Source of the DNA: Betaproteobacteria bacterium
Lineage (GTDB): Bacteria; Pseudomonadota; Gammaproteobacteria; Burkholderiales; Casimicrobiaceae
Direction of reading: 5' to 3'
Assembly: GCA_029884335.1 (NCBI GenBank)
Contig: JAOUIA010000014.1
Coordinates: 1 to 63,492 of the forward strand
DNA length: 63,492 nucleotides
Below, one piece after another: positions 8,712-18,520 of the stretch. The position numbers and the translations under genes were made by a program. How positions within the stretch are numbered: position 1 is the stretch's first letter; every line of letters begins with the position of its first letter. The notes beneath the pieces were generated by a model. It worked only from the letters and a program-made list of their open reading frames with translations, did not search any database and was not told the origin of the DNA.

Positions 8712-10124
8712 ATGAAACCGATCGACCTTCACCCCGACCGCCTGTTCCCCGCCGAGCCCGCGACGCGCGCGCTCGCCCGCGCGCTCTACGACACGGTCAG
8801 GGACCTGCCGATCGTCTCGCCGCACGGCCACACCGACCCGCAGTGGTACGCCGACGACGCGCCGTTCCCGGACGCCAGCGCGCTGCTCATCGTGCCGGAC
8901 CACTACGTGTTCCGCATGCTCTACAGCCAGGGCATCCCGCTGGAGCAGGTCGGCATTCCCCGTCGCGACGGCGGTCCCGTCGAGCGCGACGCGCGGAAGA
9001 TCTGGCGCACGTTCGCCGCGCACTACCACCTCTTCCGCGGCACGCCCACGCGCATGTGGCTCGACCACGCGTTCCGCGCCGAGTTCGGCATGGAGGAGCG
9101 GCTGACCGCCGAGAGCGCCGACCGCTACTTCGACCGCATCAACGCGATGCTCGCGACGCCGGCGTTCCGCCCGCGGGCGCTGTTCGAGCGCTTCAACATC
9201 GAGGTGATCGCCACCACCGAGTCGCCGCTCGACCCGCTGGCGCACCACGCGCGCATCCGCGCGAGCGGCTGGAAGGGCAGGGTGGTCACCGCGTACCGGC
9301 CCGACCCCGTCGTCGATCCCGAGTTCGACGGCTTTCGCGCCAACGTTGCGAAGCTCGGCGAGATCACGGGCGAGAACACCGCGACGTGGACCGGCTACCT
9401 GGCTGCGCACCGCAACCGCCGCGCCTACTTCAAGTCGATGGGCGCCACGTCGACCGACCACGGCCACCCGACCGCGCTCACCTGCGACCTCGATGCGGCG
9501 GCCTGCCAGAAGCTGCTCGATCGCGCGCTCGCCGGCACGATCGCCGCGGAGGAGGCGGAGCAGTTCCGCGGCCAGATGCTGACCGAGATGGCGACGATGA
9601 GCCGCGACGACGGGCTCGTCATGCAGATCCACCCGGGCAGCTTCCGCAACCACAACGCGCTCCTGTTCGCCGACTTCGGCCGCGACAAGGGCGCGGACAT
9701 CCCCACGCGCACCGACTACGTGCGCGCGCTGCGCCCGCTGCTGGCGAAGCACGGCAACGCGCGCGACCTCACGGTGATCCTGTTCACGCTGGACGAGACG
9801 AGCTACGCGCGCGAGCTGGCGCCGCTCGCCGGGCACTACCCGATCCTGAAGCTCGGCCCGCCGTGGTGGTTCCACGACAGCCCCGAGGGGATGCTGCGCT
9901 TCCGCGAGCAGGCCACCGAGACCGCCGGCTTCTACAACACGGTGGGCTTCAACGACGACACGCGCGCGTTCCTGTCGATCCCGGCGCGCCACGACGTCGC
10001 GCGGCGCATCGACTGCCGCTTCCTCGCCACGCTCGTGCGCGAGCACCGGCTGGGCGAGGACGAGGCGTTCGACCTCGCGCCGCAACTCGCCTACCACCTC
10101 GCGAAGCAGGCGTACAAGCTGTAG
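8712..10124 (+). CDS. uxaC: Uronate (glucuronate) isomerase
   Basis: 470 aa TIM-barrel amidohydrolase-superfamily enzyme that interconverts D-glucuronate with D-fructuronate and D-galacturonate with D-tagaturonate. Near the N-terminus SPHGHTDPQWY provides the metal-site HxH. QIHPGSFRNHN and the late GFNDDTRAF are family blocks, and the length matches UxaC (about 470). Its fructuronate product is the substrate of the upstream uxuB. The next pathway enzymes (mannonate dehydratase, KDG kinase and aldolase) are not in this window. Confidence 0.95.
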   Translation: MKPIDLHPDRLFPAEPATRALARALYDTVRDLPIVSPHGHTDPQWYADDAPFPDASALLIVPDHYVFRMLYSQGIPLEQVGIPRRDGGPVERDARKIWRTFAAHYHLFRGTPTRMWLDHAFRAEFGMEERLTAESADRYFDRINAMLATPAFRPRALFERFNIEVIATTESPLDPLAHHARIRASGWKGRVVTAYRPDPVVDPEFDGFRANVAKLGEITGENTATWTGYLAAHRNRRAYFKSMGATSTDHGHPTALTCDLDAAACQKLLDRALAGTIAAEEAEQFRGQMLTEMATMSRDDGLVMQIHPGSFRNHNALLFADFGRDKGADIPTRTDYVRALRPLLAKHGNARDLTVILFTLDETSYARELAPLAGHYPILKLGPPWWFHDSPEGMLRFREQATETAGFYNTVGFNDDTRAFLSIPARHDVARRIDCRFLATLVREHRLGEDEAFDLAPQLAYHLAKQAYKL

Positions 10125-10139
10125 CGAGTCTTCCGATTC

Positions 10140-10162
10140 CCGCCGGCCCCGGCGGCCGGCGG
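10140..10162 (+). terminator. uxaC: GC hairpin after uxaC
   Basis: Arms CCGCCGGC and GCCGGCGG pair across a 7-base loop, 15 bases after the uxaC stop. No T-run follows, so this is a possible rather than a firm intrinsic terminator of the uronate operon. Confidence 0.4.
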
Positions 10163-10281
10163 TGCGACCCGGTTTGTCGAACACGGGAGCGGTGACTTGT
10201 CCGGCCTTTCCCGGCACACTTGCGCGCCGCGCCGGCGGCCGAGGGGTCCCGGCCACATTCCGGGGAAGAGGGGAAGACGAC

Positions 10282-12264
10282 ATGGGCAGTCCGCTTCGTA
10301 CCGTGGGCCTGGCGTTCGCGTGCCTCGCGCTCACCGCGCCTGCGACAGCACAGGACACCGCCGACCGCATCTGGACGGGCGGCACGATCCTCACGATGAA
10401 CGACAAGGCGCCGCGCGCGCAGGCCGTTGCGGAGCGGGGTGGGCGCATCGTCGCGGTCGGCACGCGTGCCGACGTGCTCAAGCTGCGCGGCCCGAACACG
10501 CAGGTGATCGATCTCGCGGGCCGCGCCTTGCTGCCGGGCTTCTTCGACGCCCACGGCCACGTGACCCTGGGCGGCCTGCAGGCACTGTCGGCCAACCTGC
10601 TCGCGCCGCCCGACGGCAAGGTGACGGACATCCCGGCGCTGCTGCAGACGCTGCGCGACTGGATCGCGGCCAACGAAGCGGCGGTGAAGAAGGTCAACCT
10701 GATCGTCGGCTTCGGCTACGACAACTCGACGCTGGCCGAACGGCGCCACCCGACGCGCGACGATCTCGACAGCGTCTCGCGCGACGTGCCGATACTGCTC
10801 GTGCACCAGTCGGCGCATCTCGCCGCCCTCAACTCGAAGGCGCTCGAGGTCGTCGGGTACACGTCAGACACCCCCGACCCGGCAGGTGGCGTGATCCGGC
10901 GCAAGGCGGGCGGCCGGGAGCCCGATGGCGTCCTCGAGGAAACCGCGATGCAGGCGGCGGCGCTGAAGCTCCTGGGCCAGGTGGGTGCCGACGGCGTGAA
11001 GACGTTCTTCAAGGCCGGCACGGAGCTGTGGGCGCGCTACGGCTACACCACCGCGCAGGACGGCGGCTCGACGCCGGGCAGCGTGGCCGCGATGCGGCAG
11101 GTTGCCGCGGCAGGCGAACTGAAGATCGACGTGACCTCGTACCCGCTGCTCGCGATCGACCGCGACTTCGTCAAGGCCAACGCGAGCCGCGAGTACGCCA
11201 ACCGCTTCCGCGTCGCCGGCGGCAAGATCGTCATCGACGGCTCGCCGCAGGGCTTCACGGCGTGGCGCGATCGCCCCTACTACAAGCCGGTCGGCAGCTA
11301 CCCGCCAGGCTACAGCGGCTATCCGTCCGCCATGCCGGAGGACGTGGTGAGCCTGCTCACCTGGGCCTATGCCAACGACGTCCAGGTGCAGACGCACGCG
11401 AACGGCGAAGCGGCATCCGACGCGCTCATCGCGGGGCTGACGGTCGCGCAGCTGAAGCACGGCGGCAAGAACCTGCGACCCGTGCTCATCCACGGCCAGT
11501 TCATGCGTGAGGACCAGGTCGACGCCTACCAGCGCCTGAACGTGTTCCCGTCGCTGTTCCCCATGCACACCTTCTATTGGGGCGAGTGGCACCTCAACCA
11601 GACCGTGGGCCCGGAGCGCGGTCGGAACATCTCGCCGACCGGCTGGGTCCGCCAGCGCGGGATGATCTTCTCCACGCACCACGACGCGCCGGTCGCATTC
11701 CCGGATTCCATGCGCGTGCTGGACGCGACGGTGACGCGACGGGCCCGCGGGACGGGCCGCGTCGTGGGGCCGCATCAGCGCGTGGACGTCATGACCGCGC
11801 TGAAGGCCATGACGATCTGGCCGGCGTATCAGCACTTCGAGGAGGAACGCAAGGGCTCGATCGAGGTGGGCAAGCTCGCCGACTTCGTCATCCTGTCGGC
11901 GGATCCGACGAAGGTTGCACCCACGTCGCTCGCACAGCTCAAGGTGACCGCGACGATCAAGGAAGGCGCGACGATCTTCGCGCTCGACGCGCGGGAGCAA
12001 CGCAAGGCCGCGCTCATGCCAAGGCCCGGGATCGCGGGCGACGACGCGTTCGCCCGCGCGATCCGCACGCTTGCCGTCTACCGCGAATACGAGCGCCTGC
12101 CCGTCTTCATGCAGACCCCCGTGGTCATGCGGCACCTCGCCGCCATGCCGCACAGCAATGCCTGCACGGGCGCTGCGATCGGCGAGCTGGTGGCGGCGAT
12201 GCTTGCGGGAAGCGGCGAGCGGTCAGACGAGCCCGCGCAGGCGCCGCGCACGTCGGTGCACTGA
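10282..12264 (+). CDS. Exported amidohydrolase (YtcJ-like, Amidohydro_3)
   Basis: 660 aa metal-dependent hydrolase. ATG 10282 follows a GGGGAAG ribosome site and opens a clear Sec signal peptide cut near TAQD (about residue 25), so the enzyme acts in the periplasm. The metal pair HGH sits in FDAHGHVTLGG (about residues 91-101), QTHANGE near 372, and the late KLADFVILSADP is typical of cyclic amidohydrolases. YtcJ-type enzymes cleave N-formyl or amide compounds, but the substrate here is unknown. It lies alone between the uronate genes and a convergent LysR gene. Confidence 0.8.
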   Translation: MGSPLRTVGLAFACLALTAPATAQDTADRIWTGGTILTMNDKAPRAQAVAERGGRIVAVGTRADVLKLRGPNTQVIDLAGRALLPGFFDAHGHVTLGGLQALSANLLAPPDGKVTDIPALLQTLRDWIAANEAAVKKVNLIVGFGYDNSTLAERRHPTRDDLDSVSRDVPILLVHQSAHLAALNSKALEVVGYTSDTPDPAGGVIRRKAGGREPDGVLEETAMQAAALKLLGQVGADGVKTFFKAGTELWARYGYTTAQDGGSTPGSVAAMRQVAAAGELKIDVTSYPLLAIDRDFVKANASREYANRFRVAGGKIVIDGSPQGFTAWRDRPYYKPVGSYPPGYSGYPSAMPEDVVSLLTWAYANDVQVQTHANGEAASDALIAGLTVAQLKHGGKNLRPVLIHGQFMREDQVDAYQRLNVFPSLFPMHTFYWGEWHLNQTVGPERGRNISPTGWVRQRGMIFSTHHDAPVAFPDSMRVLDATVTRRARGTGRVVGPHQRVDVMTALKAMTIWPAYQHFEEERKGSIEVGKLADFVILSADPTKVAPTSLAQLKVTATIKEGATIFALDAREQRKAALMPRPGIAGDDAFARAIRTLAVYREYERLPVFMQTPVVMRHLAAMPHSNACTGAAIGELVAAMLAGSGERSDEPAQAPRTSVH

Positions 12265-12440
12265 CGGCGCGCGGCTCGCGCGCCACGGCGCCCCGCGCCG
12301 AGCAAGGCGAGATGGCGACCGCGGCGCCACCCGCCCCAGGGATCGCCCTCCCAGGAGCAGAAGGCGTTGGCGAATCGCGTGCCGCCGTCGCTGTAACGGG
12401 CGGCGGTGCGCGCGCCGCCCGCACGGGCAATGCGTGCCGG

Positions 12441-13388
12441 TCATTTCGCCGCGCGCCGGGGAGGGGCGGGCCCCGCGGCGAGGAATCGCCAGTCGCTGCC
12501 GGCGATCGCGTCGATCCACCAGGCGAGCGCCTTGCCCGGCCGCGTGTCGCGCCAGGCCGCGACGATGCGCGCGGGGTGCCGCTGCGTGTCGACGGCGCGC
12601 GCGACGAGCAGCCCCGCGGCGACGTCGTCCGCTGCGAGGAACCACGGCAACCAGCCGCAGCCCAGTCCCGCGACCTGCGCCGCGCGCTTGTCCGCGAGGC
12701 TTGCCACGGCGAGCGTCTCCTGTCCCGTGAGCAATCCGACGCTGCGCGGCGGCAGCCGGCGCGAGCTGTCGGTGGCCACCACGCCGCGGTGCTTCGCCAC
12801 CTGCGACTCGGTTATCGGCTCCGGCGCGCGCGCGAGCGGATGCGTGGGCGCGACGAGGAAGATCATCGGCGCCTCCGCCAGCACGCGCGTGCGAAAGCCG
12901 CCGCCGGGGGGAGGCTCGCCGGAGGCGCCGAGCACGAGGTCGACGCGCGATTCGGCAAGCGCGTCCCAGGCACCGCCGAGCACCTCGTGCGAGAAGCGCA
13001 AACGCGTGTGCGCGCCCTGGCGCTGCCGGCACTCGGCGAAGAAGCGCGCCGCCATCGGCCACACGCGGCCCATCGGCAGGATCGTGTCCACCGCGATCGC
13101 GAGCTCCGCTTCCCAGCCGCTCGCCACGCGCTGCACGCGTTGTTCGAGCGCGGCCGCTTCGGCCAGAAGCACGCGACCCTGCTCCAGCAGCTCGTGACCG
13201 GCGGGCGTGAGCTTCGCGCGCTTGCCGCGCCGGTCGAACAGCAGCACGTCGAGCTCGTCCTCGAGCCTGCGCACGGTGTAGGTGATCGCGGAGGGCACGC
13301 GGTCCAGCGCCCGCGCCGCGGCGGCGAAGCTGCCGCCGCGGTCGATGGCGTCGATGACGGCGAGCGACTCGAGGTCGATGCCCATCAT
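12441..13388 (-). CDS. LysR-family transcriptional regulator
   Basis: 315 aa. An N-terminal winged helix-turn-helix (about residues 4-63; SFAAAARALDRVPSAITYTVRRLE) is followed by a two-lobed effector domain. It is divergent from pirin-doxX with 93 AT-richer bases between, the standard arrangement for a LysR regulator and its target. An ATTCG-N6-CGAAT site lies in that gap. The 176-base gap to the convergent amidohydrolase shows only GC-rich sequence and a small hairpin. Confidence 0.9.
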   Translation of the reverse strand: MMGIDLESLAVIDAIDRGGSFAAAARALDRVPSAITYTVRRLEDELDVLLFDRRGKRAKLTPAGHELLEQGRVLLAEAAALEQRVQRVASGWEAELAIAVDTILPMGRVWPMAARFFAECRQRQGAHTRLRFSHEVLGGAWDALAESRVDLVLGASGEPPPGGGFRTRVLAEAPMIFLVAPTHPLARAPEPITESQVAKHRGVVATDSSRRLPPRSVGLLTGQETLAVASLADKRAAQVAGLGCGWLPWFLAADDVAAGLLVARAVDTQRHPARIVAAWRDTRPGKALAWWIDAIAGSDWRFLAAGPAPPRRAAK

Positions 13389-13450
13389 TCAAAATATCTG
13401 CACATAGACTTCAGCATTCTCTCGTTTTTCCGTTGGCCATGCCACTGTAC

Positions 13451-13468
13451 CATTCGCGGCATCGAATG
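13451..13468. promoter_or_regulatory. LysR-type inverted repeat ahead of pirin gene
   Basis: CATTCG and CGAATG pair across 6 bases, giving the T-N11-A pattern of LysR-type boxes. The site is 14 bases upstream of the pirin start, in the LysR/pirin intergenic region. A second ATTCGAAT palindrome (13476-13483) overlaps the pirin start codon. Confidence 0.5.
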
Positions 13469-13481
13469 ACAGAGGATTCGA

Positions 13482-14180
13482 ATGATCACACTGCGACACG
13501 CCTCCGAACGCGGCCACGCGAACCACGGCTGGCTGGACAGCTTCCACAGCTTCAGCTTCGCCGACTACTACGACCCCGCGCATATGGGCTACTCGAGCCT
13601 GCGGGTGATCAACGAGGACAGGGTGCAGCCGGGCATGGGCTTCGGCACGCACGGCCACCGCGACATGGAGATCGTGAGCTACGTGCTCGACGGCGCGCTC
13701 GAGCACAAGGACAGCATGGGCACGGGATCGGTCATCGTGCCCGGCGACGTGCAGCGCATGAGCGCCGGGCGGGGCGTGATGCACAGCGAGTTCAACGCCT
13801 CGCGCGAGCGCGTGGTGCACTTCCTGCAGATCTGGATCGAGCCTGCGACGCGGGGCCTCGCGCCCTCGTACGAGCAGGCGAACGTGCCCTCGCAGGCCAA
13901 GCGCGGCCGGCTCGCGCTCATCGCGGGGCCCGCAGGCAGCGGCGCCGCGGTGACGATCCACCAGGACGCGAAGCTGTACGCGACGCTGCTCGACGGCGAG
14001 GAGCGCGTGCAGCACGCGCTTGCCCCGGGCCGCCGCGCCTACGTGCACGTCGCGCGCGGCAGCGTGCGCGTCAACGGCACCCCATTGACGCACGGCGACG
14101 CCGCGAAACTCGATGGCGAGCCGACGATCACCCTCGACCGCGGCGACGCGGCCGAGGTGCTGCTGTTCGACCTCCCCTGA
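13482..14180 (+). CDS. Pirin family protein
   Basis: 232 aa bicupin. The N-terminal cupin carries the metal ligands in GTHGHRDMEIVSYVLDG and in GRGVMHSEFN, as in YhhW/quercetinase-type pirins. The C-terminal half is the second cupin. Bacterial pirins act as quercetin dioxygenases or redox-responsive modulators; which applies here cannot be decided. doxX follows after 20 bases, so they are co-transcribed, probably under the divergent LysR regulator. Confidence 0.9.
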   Translation: MITLRHASERGHANHGWLDSFHSFSFADYYDPAHMGYSSLRVINEDRVQPGMGFGTHGHRDMEIVSYVLDGALEHKDSMGTGSVIVPGDVQRMSAGRGVMHSEFNASRERVVHFLQIWIEPATRGLAPSYEQANVPSQAKRGRLALIAGPAGSGAAVTIHQDAKLYATLLDGEERVQHALAPGRRAYVHVARGSVRVNGTPLTHGDAAKLDGEPTITLDRGDAAEVLLFDLP

Positions 14181-14200
14181 CCCCTCCGGAGACAATCACG

Positions 14201-14599
14201 ATGAGCAATGCCCGTGACATCGCGGCGCTGATCGGCCGCATCCTGATCGCCATCATGTACATCCCCGCCGGCTTCTCGAAGATCGGCGGCTTCGCCGGCA
14301 CGTCCGGCTACATCGCCAGCAAGGGCCTGCCGCTGCCCGACGTCGGCGCGGCGATCGCGATCGTCGTCGAGCTCGTCGGCGGCCTCATGCTCCTCGTGGG
14401 GTGGAAGACGCGCTGGGCGGCGCTGGCGCTGGCCGTCTTCACGCTGGCGGCGACGATCCTCTTCCACAACTTCTGGGCGCTTCCCGAGGCGCGGCAATTC
14501 GCGGAGAAGCTGCTCTTCAACAAGAACATGGCCATCGTCGGCGGCCTGCTGCTCGCGTACGCATTCGGACCGGGGCGCTACTCGGTCGACAGGGAGTAG
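14201..14599 (+). CDS. DoxX family membrane protein
   Basis: 132 aa integral membrane protein starting at ATG 14201 behind CCGGAGA. Four hydrophobic helices and the motif [12 protein letters not shown] near the N-terminus are typical of DoxX/YphA quinone-linked proteins. The pirin-DoxX pairing is frequent in proteobacteria and is associated with thiol or aromatic-compound stress. The exact role is unknown. Confidence 0.88.
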   Translation: MSNARDIAALIGRILIAIMYIPAGFSKIGGFAGTSGYIASKGLPLPDVGAAIAIVVELVGGLMLLVGWKTRWAALALAVFTLAATILFHNFWALPEARQFAEKLLFNKNMAIVGGLLLAYAFGPGRYSVDRE

Positions 14600-14724
14600 C
14601 CCCGGTCCGGGCGGTCCGATAAGGGCCCCCTATGCAGGCGATCGATACGTTCGATTGGCCACGCGGGCGGGGGATGCTTATCCTTGTGCATCGCCCGCGT
14701 CCCGCGGGCCCCCACGGAGGCGAC

Positions 14725-15219
14725 ATGAAAGCGAAGAGAGCCGCGGCGCCCGCGATCGACACGGGCATTGCCGCGAAGGACCGCGCCAGAATCGCGGAGG
14801 GCCTGTCGCGCCTGCTGGCCGATACCTACGCGATCTACCTCAAGACGCACAACTTCCACTGGAACGTCACCGGCCCGATGTTCAACACGCTGCACCTCAT
14901 GTTCGAGGTGCAGTACACCGAGCTGTGGACGGCGACCGACCTGATCGCCGAGCGCATCCGCTCGCTCGGCCACTTCGCGCCCGGCACCTACGCGGAATTC
15001 GCGAAGCTCTCGTCGATCCGCGAGACCCCCGGCCAGCCGAGGGCGGAGGAGATGATCCGCCTGCTCGTCGAGGGCAACGAGGCGGTCGTGCGCACGGCGC
15101 GCAGCATCCTCCCGGTCGTCGGCAAGGCGAACGACGAGCCGACGGCCGACCTCCTCACCCAGCGCATGCAGATCCACGAGAAGAACGCGTGGATGCTCCG
15201 ATCGCTGCTCGAAGCATAG
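14725..15219 (+). CDS. dps: Dps family DNA-protection / ferritin-like protein
   Basis: 164 aa four-helix dodecamer-forming ferroxidase. The start at ATG 14725 is favoured by GGAGG five bases upstream; an in-frame ATG at 14632 lacks one. Ferroxidase residues fall in [18 protein letters not shown] and [11 protein letters not shown] Lys-rich N-terminus (MKAKRAA) may contact DNA. It oxidises iron with peroxide in the cytoplasm. The 125-base leader holds an ATCGA-N5-TCGAT inverted repeat (14641-14655) that could bind a regulator. Confidence 0.92.
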   Translation: MKAKRAAAPAIDTGIAAKDRARIAEGLSRLLADTYAIYLKTHNFHWNVTGPMFNTLHLMFEVQYTELWTATDLIAERIRSLGHFAPGTYAEFAKLSSIRETPGQPRAEEMIRLLVEGNEAVVRTARSILPVVGKANDEPTADLLTQRMQIHEKNAWMLRSLLEA

Positions 15220-15280
15220 GCGCGCCTTCCCGGCGGAGGCTCATGCGGCGAGGCCGCGTGACGACTCCGCCTCGAAGGGA

Positions 15281-15313
15281 GCGTGGATGCTGCGGTCGCT
15301 GCTCGAATCCTGA
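15281..15313 (+). pseudogene. Remnant 3' end of a second dps gene
   Basis: Ten codons encoding [10 protein letters not shown] plus TGA repeat the last codons of the dps gene ending at 15219 ([10 protein letters not shown]). Two of the differences are synonymous third-position changes. The piece lies 61 bases beyond the dps stop with no open frame upstream. It looks like the surviving tail of a diverged tandem copy or of a recombination event. Confidence 0.55.
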
Positions 15314-15343
15314 CTGCGTTTCCGGATACGGGGCCGCCCCGGG

Positions 15344-16063
15344 TCAGGCCGGATTGGGCCGGTCGGACGCGATCCGCCCGTCGACCAGCTCGACGATGCG
15401 GTCGCAGCGCGCCGCGAGCCTCGGGTCGTGCGTGACGATCAGGAACGCCGTGCCGCGCTCGCGGTTGAAGCGGCGCATCAGTGCGAAGATGTCGTCCGCC
15501 GAGTGCGTGTCGAGGTTGCCGGTCGGCTCGTCGGCCAGCACGAGCTGCGGCGACATGGCGAGTGCGCGCGCGATCGCCACGCGCTGCTGCTGGCCGCCGG
15601 AGAGCTTGCGCGGCAGGTAGTCGAGGCGGTCGGCGAGCCCCACTGCCGTCAGCAGCTCGCGCGCGGCGGCGCGGCGCGGCGCCGTGACCGGGCCTTCGGC
15701 CACGAGCGAGGGCATCAGCACGTTCTCGGTGGCGGTGAACGCCGGCAGCAAGTGGTGGAACTGGAACACGAAGCCGATCGTGCGCCCGCGCAGGCGCGTG
15801 AGCTCGGCCTCGGCGAGCTGCGCCGTCTCGCGACCCTGCAGCCGGTACGAGCCGCCGGTGGGCGGCTCGAGCAGGCCGATCACGTTGAGCAGCGTCGACT
15901 TGCCCGACCCCGAGGGGCCGATGAGCGCAGTGAACTCGCCGGGCTGCAGGACGAGGTCGAGGCCGTGCAGCACCTGCGTCTCGACTTCCGTGCCCGTGCC
16001 GTAGTTCTTGGTGAGGCCCGCGAGTTCGAGCAGGGGGACCGCAGTGCTTGCCGCAGTGCCCAT
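15344..16063 (-). CDS. LolD/MacB-type ABC transporter ATP-binding protein
   Basis: 239 aa ATPase starting at ATG 16063. Walker [10 protein letters not shown], the Q-loop [12 protein letters not shown] typical of LolD, signature [15 protein letters not shown], Walker [13 protein letters not shown] and switch VTHD are all present. It pairs with the permease gene two bases upstream and the adaptor beyond it. The presence of an adaptor suggests a tripartite exporter rather than the LolCDE lipoprotein system. Confidence 0.92.
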   Translation of the reverse strand: MGTAASTAVPLLELAGLTKNYGTGTEVETQVLHGLDLVLQPGEFTALIGPSGSGKSTLLNVIGLLEPPTGGSYRLQGRETAQLAEAELTRLRGRTIGFVFQFHHLLPAFTATENVLMPSLVAEGPVTAPRRAAARELLTAVGLADRLDYLPRKLSGGQQQRVAIARALAMSPQLVLADEPTGNLDTHSADDIFALMRRFNRERGTAFLIVTHDPRLAARCDRIVELVDGRIASDRPNPA

Positions 16064-16065
16064 GG

Positions 16066-17292
16066 TCAGATGCGAATCGCCTGCGCCGGGTCGAGCCCGG
16101 CCGCGCGGCGCGCGGGCGCGTAGGCGGCGGCAAGGCCGCACACGATCGCGCCGACCGCCGTGCCGACGAACAGCCACGGCGTCACGACGAGCTCGAACAG
16201 CGGCGTGCCGTCGGCGTTGCGCGCGACGTCGAGGAAGACCACTACCATGGCCAGCGCCAGCGCGATGCCGAGGACGGAACCGACCACGGCCACGACGGCG
16301 CCCTGCAGCAGGAACACGCGCTGGATCTTGCCGCGCGAGGCGCCCATCGCGCGCAGGATGCCGATCTCGCGGCGCTTCTGCACCACCGACACGACGAGCA
16401 CGCTGGCGATGCCGAGCACGACGATCACCGAGACGAAGATGCGGATCGTCGTCGTCGTGATCGTCTGCGCGCGCAGCGCGGCGAGCAGCTGCTCGTTGGT
16501 GCGCATCCACGACTCCACCGTGAGCCCGGTGCGCGCCTGGAGGTCCTGCGCGAGCGCTTCGGCGCCGAACAGCTCCGTCACCTTGAGGTCGATCTGCGAG
16601 GCGCCGCCCGGCAGCGACAGCAGCGCCTGCGCGGTGCGAAAGCCGATGTAGACGCTGCGGCGATTGAGGTCGCGCACGCCGAGGTCGACGATGCCGGTCA
16701 CCATGAACGCCTCGGAGACGGCGGCGGCGCCCTCGGAGGTGACGAGGCGGAAGCGGTCGCCGACGGCGAGCCCAAGGTCCTGCGCGAGCTCCTTGCCGAT
16801 CACCGCCTCGTTCGCCTGCACGCGGAAGGCGCCGTGCACGAGCCGCTCGGTCAGCGAGACGATGCGGTCGTAGCGCTGCGGGTCGACGCCGAACACCGCG
16901 ATCGCCTTCGTCGCGTCGCCGCGCACGGCGAATCCGGGGCCGGAGACCATCGGCGAGACGCCGGTGAGCCCCGGAAGGCCGTCGAGCATGGCCACCAGCG
17001 GCTGCCACTGGTCGATCGAGCGCAGGCGCTGCGCGCGCGCCTCCACGCGCGGCAGCACGGCGCCTCCCTCCGCGGCGTCGCGCTGCGGGCGCGCGACCTC
17101 CTCGGTGGGGCGGATGACGATGTGCGCCTGCGTGCCCAGCACGCGGCGGATCGTGTTCGCCTGCAGCCCGTTGACCAGCGCCGTGATGAAGATGACCACC
17201 GCGACGCCGATGGCGGCGCCGCCGATGATGAGCAGCGACTGGAAGCGGCCCTCGCGCAGGAAGCGCAGCGCGACCGTCCACTCGAACGGCAT
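16066..17292 (-). CDS. ABC transporter permease (LolC/LolE/MacB-like, FtsX domain)
   Basis: 408 aa. One N-terminal transmembrane helix (about 20-45), a periplasmic core domain, then three C-terminal helices with [22 protein letters not shown] between them, the coupling region of FtsX-type permeases. It sits 3 bases after the adaptor gene and 2 bases before the ATPase gene, so it is the middle gene of a three-gene export operon. Confidence 0.9.
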   Translation of the reverse strand: MPFEWTVALRFLREGRFQSLLIIGGAAIGVAVVIFITALVNGLQANTIRRVLGTQAHIVIRPTEEVARPQRDAAEGGAVLPRVEARAQRLRSIDQWQPLVAMLDGLPGLTGVSPMVSGPGFAVRGDATKAIAVFGVDPQRYDRIVSLTERLVHGAFRVQANEAVIGKELAQDLGLAVGDRFRLVTSEGAAAVSEAFMVTGIVDLGVRDLNRRSVYIGFRTAQALLSLPGGASQIDLKVTELFGAEALAQDLQARTGLTVESWMRTNEQLLAALRAQTITTTTIRIFVSVIVVLGIASVLVVSVVQKRREIGILRAMGASRGKIQRVFLLQGAVVAVVGSVLGIALALAMVVVFLDVARNADGTPLFELVVTPWLFVGTAVGAIVCGLAAAYAPARRAAGLDPAQAIRI

Positions 17293-17295
17293 CGC

Positions 17296-18495
17296 CTACT
17301 CGCGCACGCGCACGCGCGCGCCTTCGGCGATGCCGGGCGTCGCGACGACGCGATCGCCGGCGGCGAGCCCCGACACGACCTCGACGCGATCGGCGGCGCG
17401 CGCGCCGAGGCGGACGGCCTGCCTGTGCGCCACGCCGTCGCGCGCCACCAGCACCCACGGCGATGGCGTGGCGGCGTCGCGCAGCGCGCCCGCGGGCACG
17501 ACGAGGGCGTCGCGGCGCTCGGCCACGCCGATGTCGATCGACACCGTCATGTCGGAGCGCAGGTAGGCGGGCGGCGAGGGGACGGCGAACTTCGCCTCGA
17601 CCGTGCCGCGCTGCGCGTCCACGCCGGGCGAGAGGTACTCGAGCACCGCGTCGAAGCGGCGGTCGGGAAACGCGTCGGCCGAGGCCACGGCCTTCTGGCC
17701 GGCGACGAGCACCGCGAGGTTCTTCTCGTCGATCAGCGCCGTGAGCCGCACCGGTCCGTCGAGCGCCAGCGACAGCAGGCTGCGCCCCGGCTGGACGATG
17801 TCGCCGGGCTCGACGTTGCGGTCGAGCACGACGCCCGCAGCGGGCGCGACGATGCGCGTCTGCGCGAGCTTGGCCTGCGCGGCCTCGCGCGCGCCGCGCG
17901 CCTGCGCGAGCTGGTCGTCGAGCAGCCGGCGGTCGACGCCCTGGTCGCCCCCGGCCGCGGCGTTTGCCCGCGCCACGTCGAGCTGGCTGCGCGCAACCGC
18001 CAGTGCGCGGCGCACTTCGTCGACGCGCGCCTCGCCGACGAAGCCCTTCGCGTAGAGCTCCTCGAAGCGCTTCGCCTCGCGGTCGGCCAGCCGGAAATTG
18101 GCCTCGGCCTGCGCGAGCTGCTCGCGCACCCCGGGCCGCGCAACGGCCTTCCACTGCTCGATGCGAGTGGCGGCGGCACGCTCGGCGGCGACGGCCTGCG
18201 CCAGTGCGGCGGCGAGTTCGGCGGGCTCGAGCTCGAGCAGCGGCGCGCCCGCGGCCACCTTCGCGCCCTCGGCCGCGGCGACGCGCGCCACGCGCCCGGT
18301 GATCGTCGAGCCGATCTCCACGCGCGCAGGGGCGAGCACGCGGCCCGACACGACGACCGTCTGCGCGAGTCGCGTGGGCGCCAGCACGACGGTGTCGACC
18401 AGGGGACCCGCGCGGCGCAGGAACAGGTACGCGCCGGCGGCGATCGCCAGCACGACCAACGCGATCGCCCAGCGGGACCAGCGGGAAAGGGCCAT
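17296..18495 (-). CDS. Periplasmic adaptor subunit (HlyD/RND membrane-fusion family)
   Basis: 399 aa. An N-terminal membrane anchor (about 8-26) is followed by lipoyl half-motifs, a long Ala/Gln coiled coil (about 85-195), the second lipoyl half [19 protein letters not shown], a beta-barrel and a membrane-proximal domain ending in the family-typical [13 protein letters not shown]. It is the first gene of the second exporter operon. No outer-membrane channel is encoded nearby, so a shared TolC-like protein is implied. A 150-base structured repeat lies just upstream. Confidence 0.9.
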   Translation of the reverse strand: MALSRWSRWAIALVVLAIAAGAYLFLRRAGPLVDTVVLAPTRLAQTVVVSGRVLAPARVEIGSTITGRVARVAAAEGAKVAAGAPLLELEPAELAAALAQAVAAERAAATRIEQWKAVARPGVREQLAQAEANFRLADREAKRFEELYAKGFVGEARVDEVRRALAVARSQLDVARANAAAGGDQGVDRRLLDDQLAQARGAREAAQAKLAQTRIVAPAAGVVLDRNVEPGDIVQPGRSLLSLALDGPVRLTALIDEKNLAVLVAGQKAVASADAFPDRRFDAVLEYLSPGVDAQRGTVEAKFAVPSPPAYLRSDMTVSIDIGVAERRDALVVPAGALRDAATPSPWVLVARDGVAHRQAVRLGARAADRVEVVSGLAAGDRVVATPGIAEGARVRVRE

Positions 18496-18520
18496 GGCGT
18501 CGGCATTATCGCCCAGGCGG

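Noticed and set aside
10162-10281. Earlier in-frame start for the amidohydrolase
   Set aside because: It would add 40 residues ahead of an obvious signal peptide and lies in the terminator-like region; ATG 10282 has a ribosome site.
14632-14724. Earlier ATG for the Dps gene
   Set aside because: It lacks a Shine-Dalgarno sequence and adds residues not found in Dps proteins; the region contains an inverted repeat better read as regulatory.
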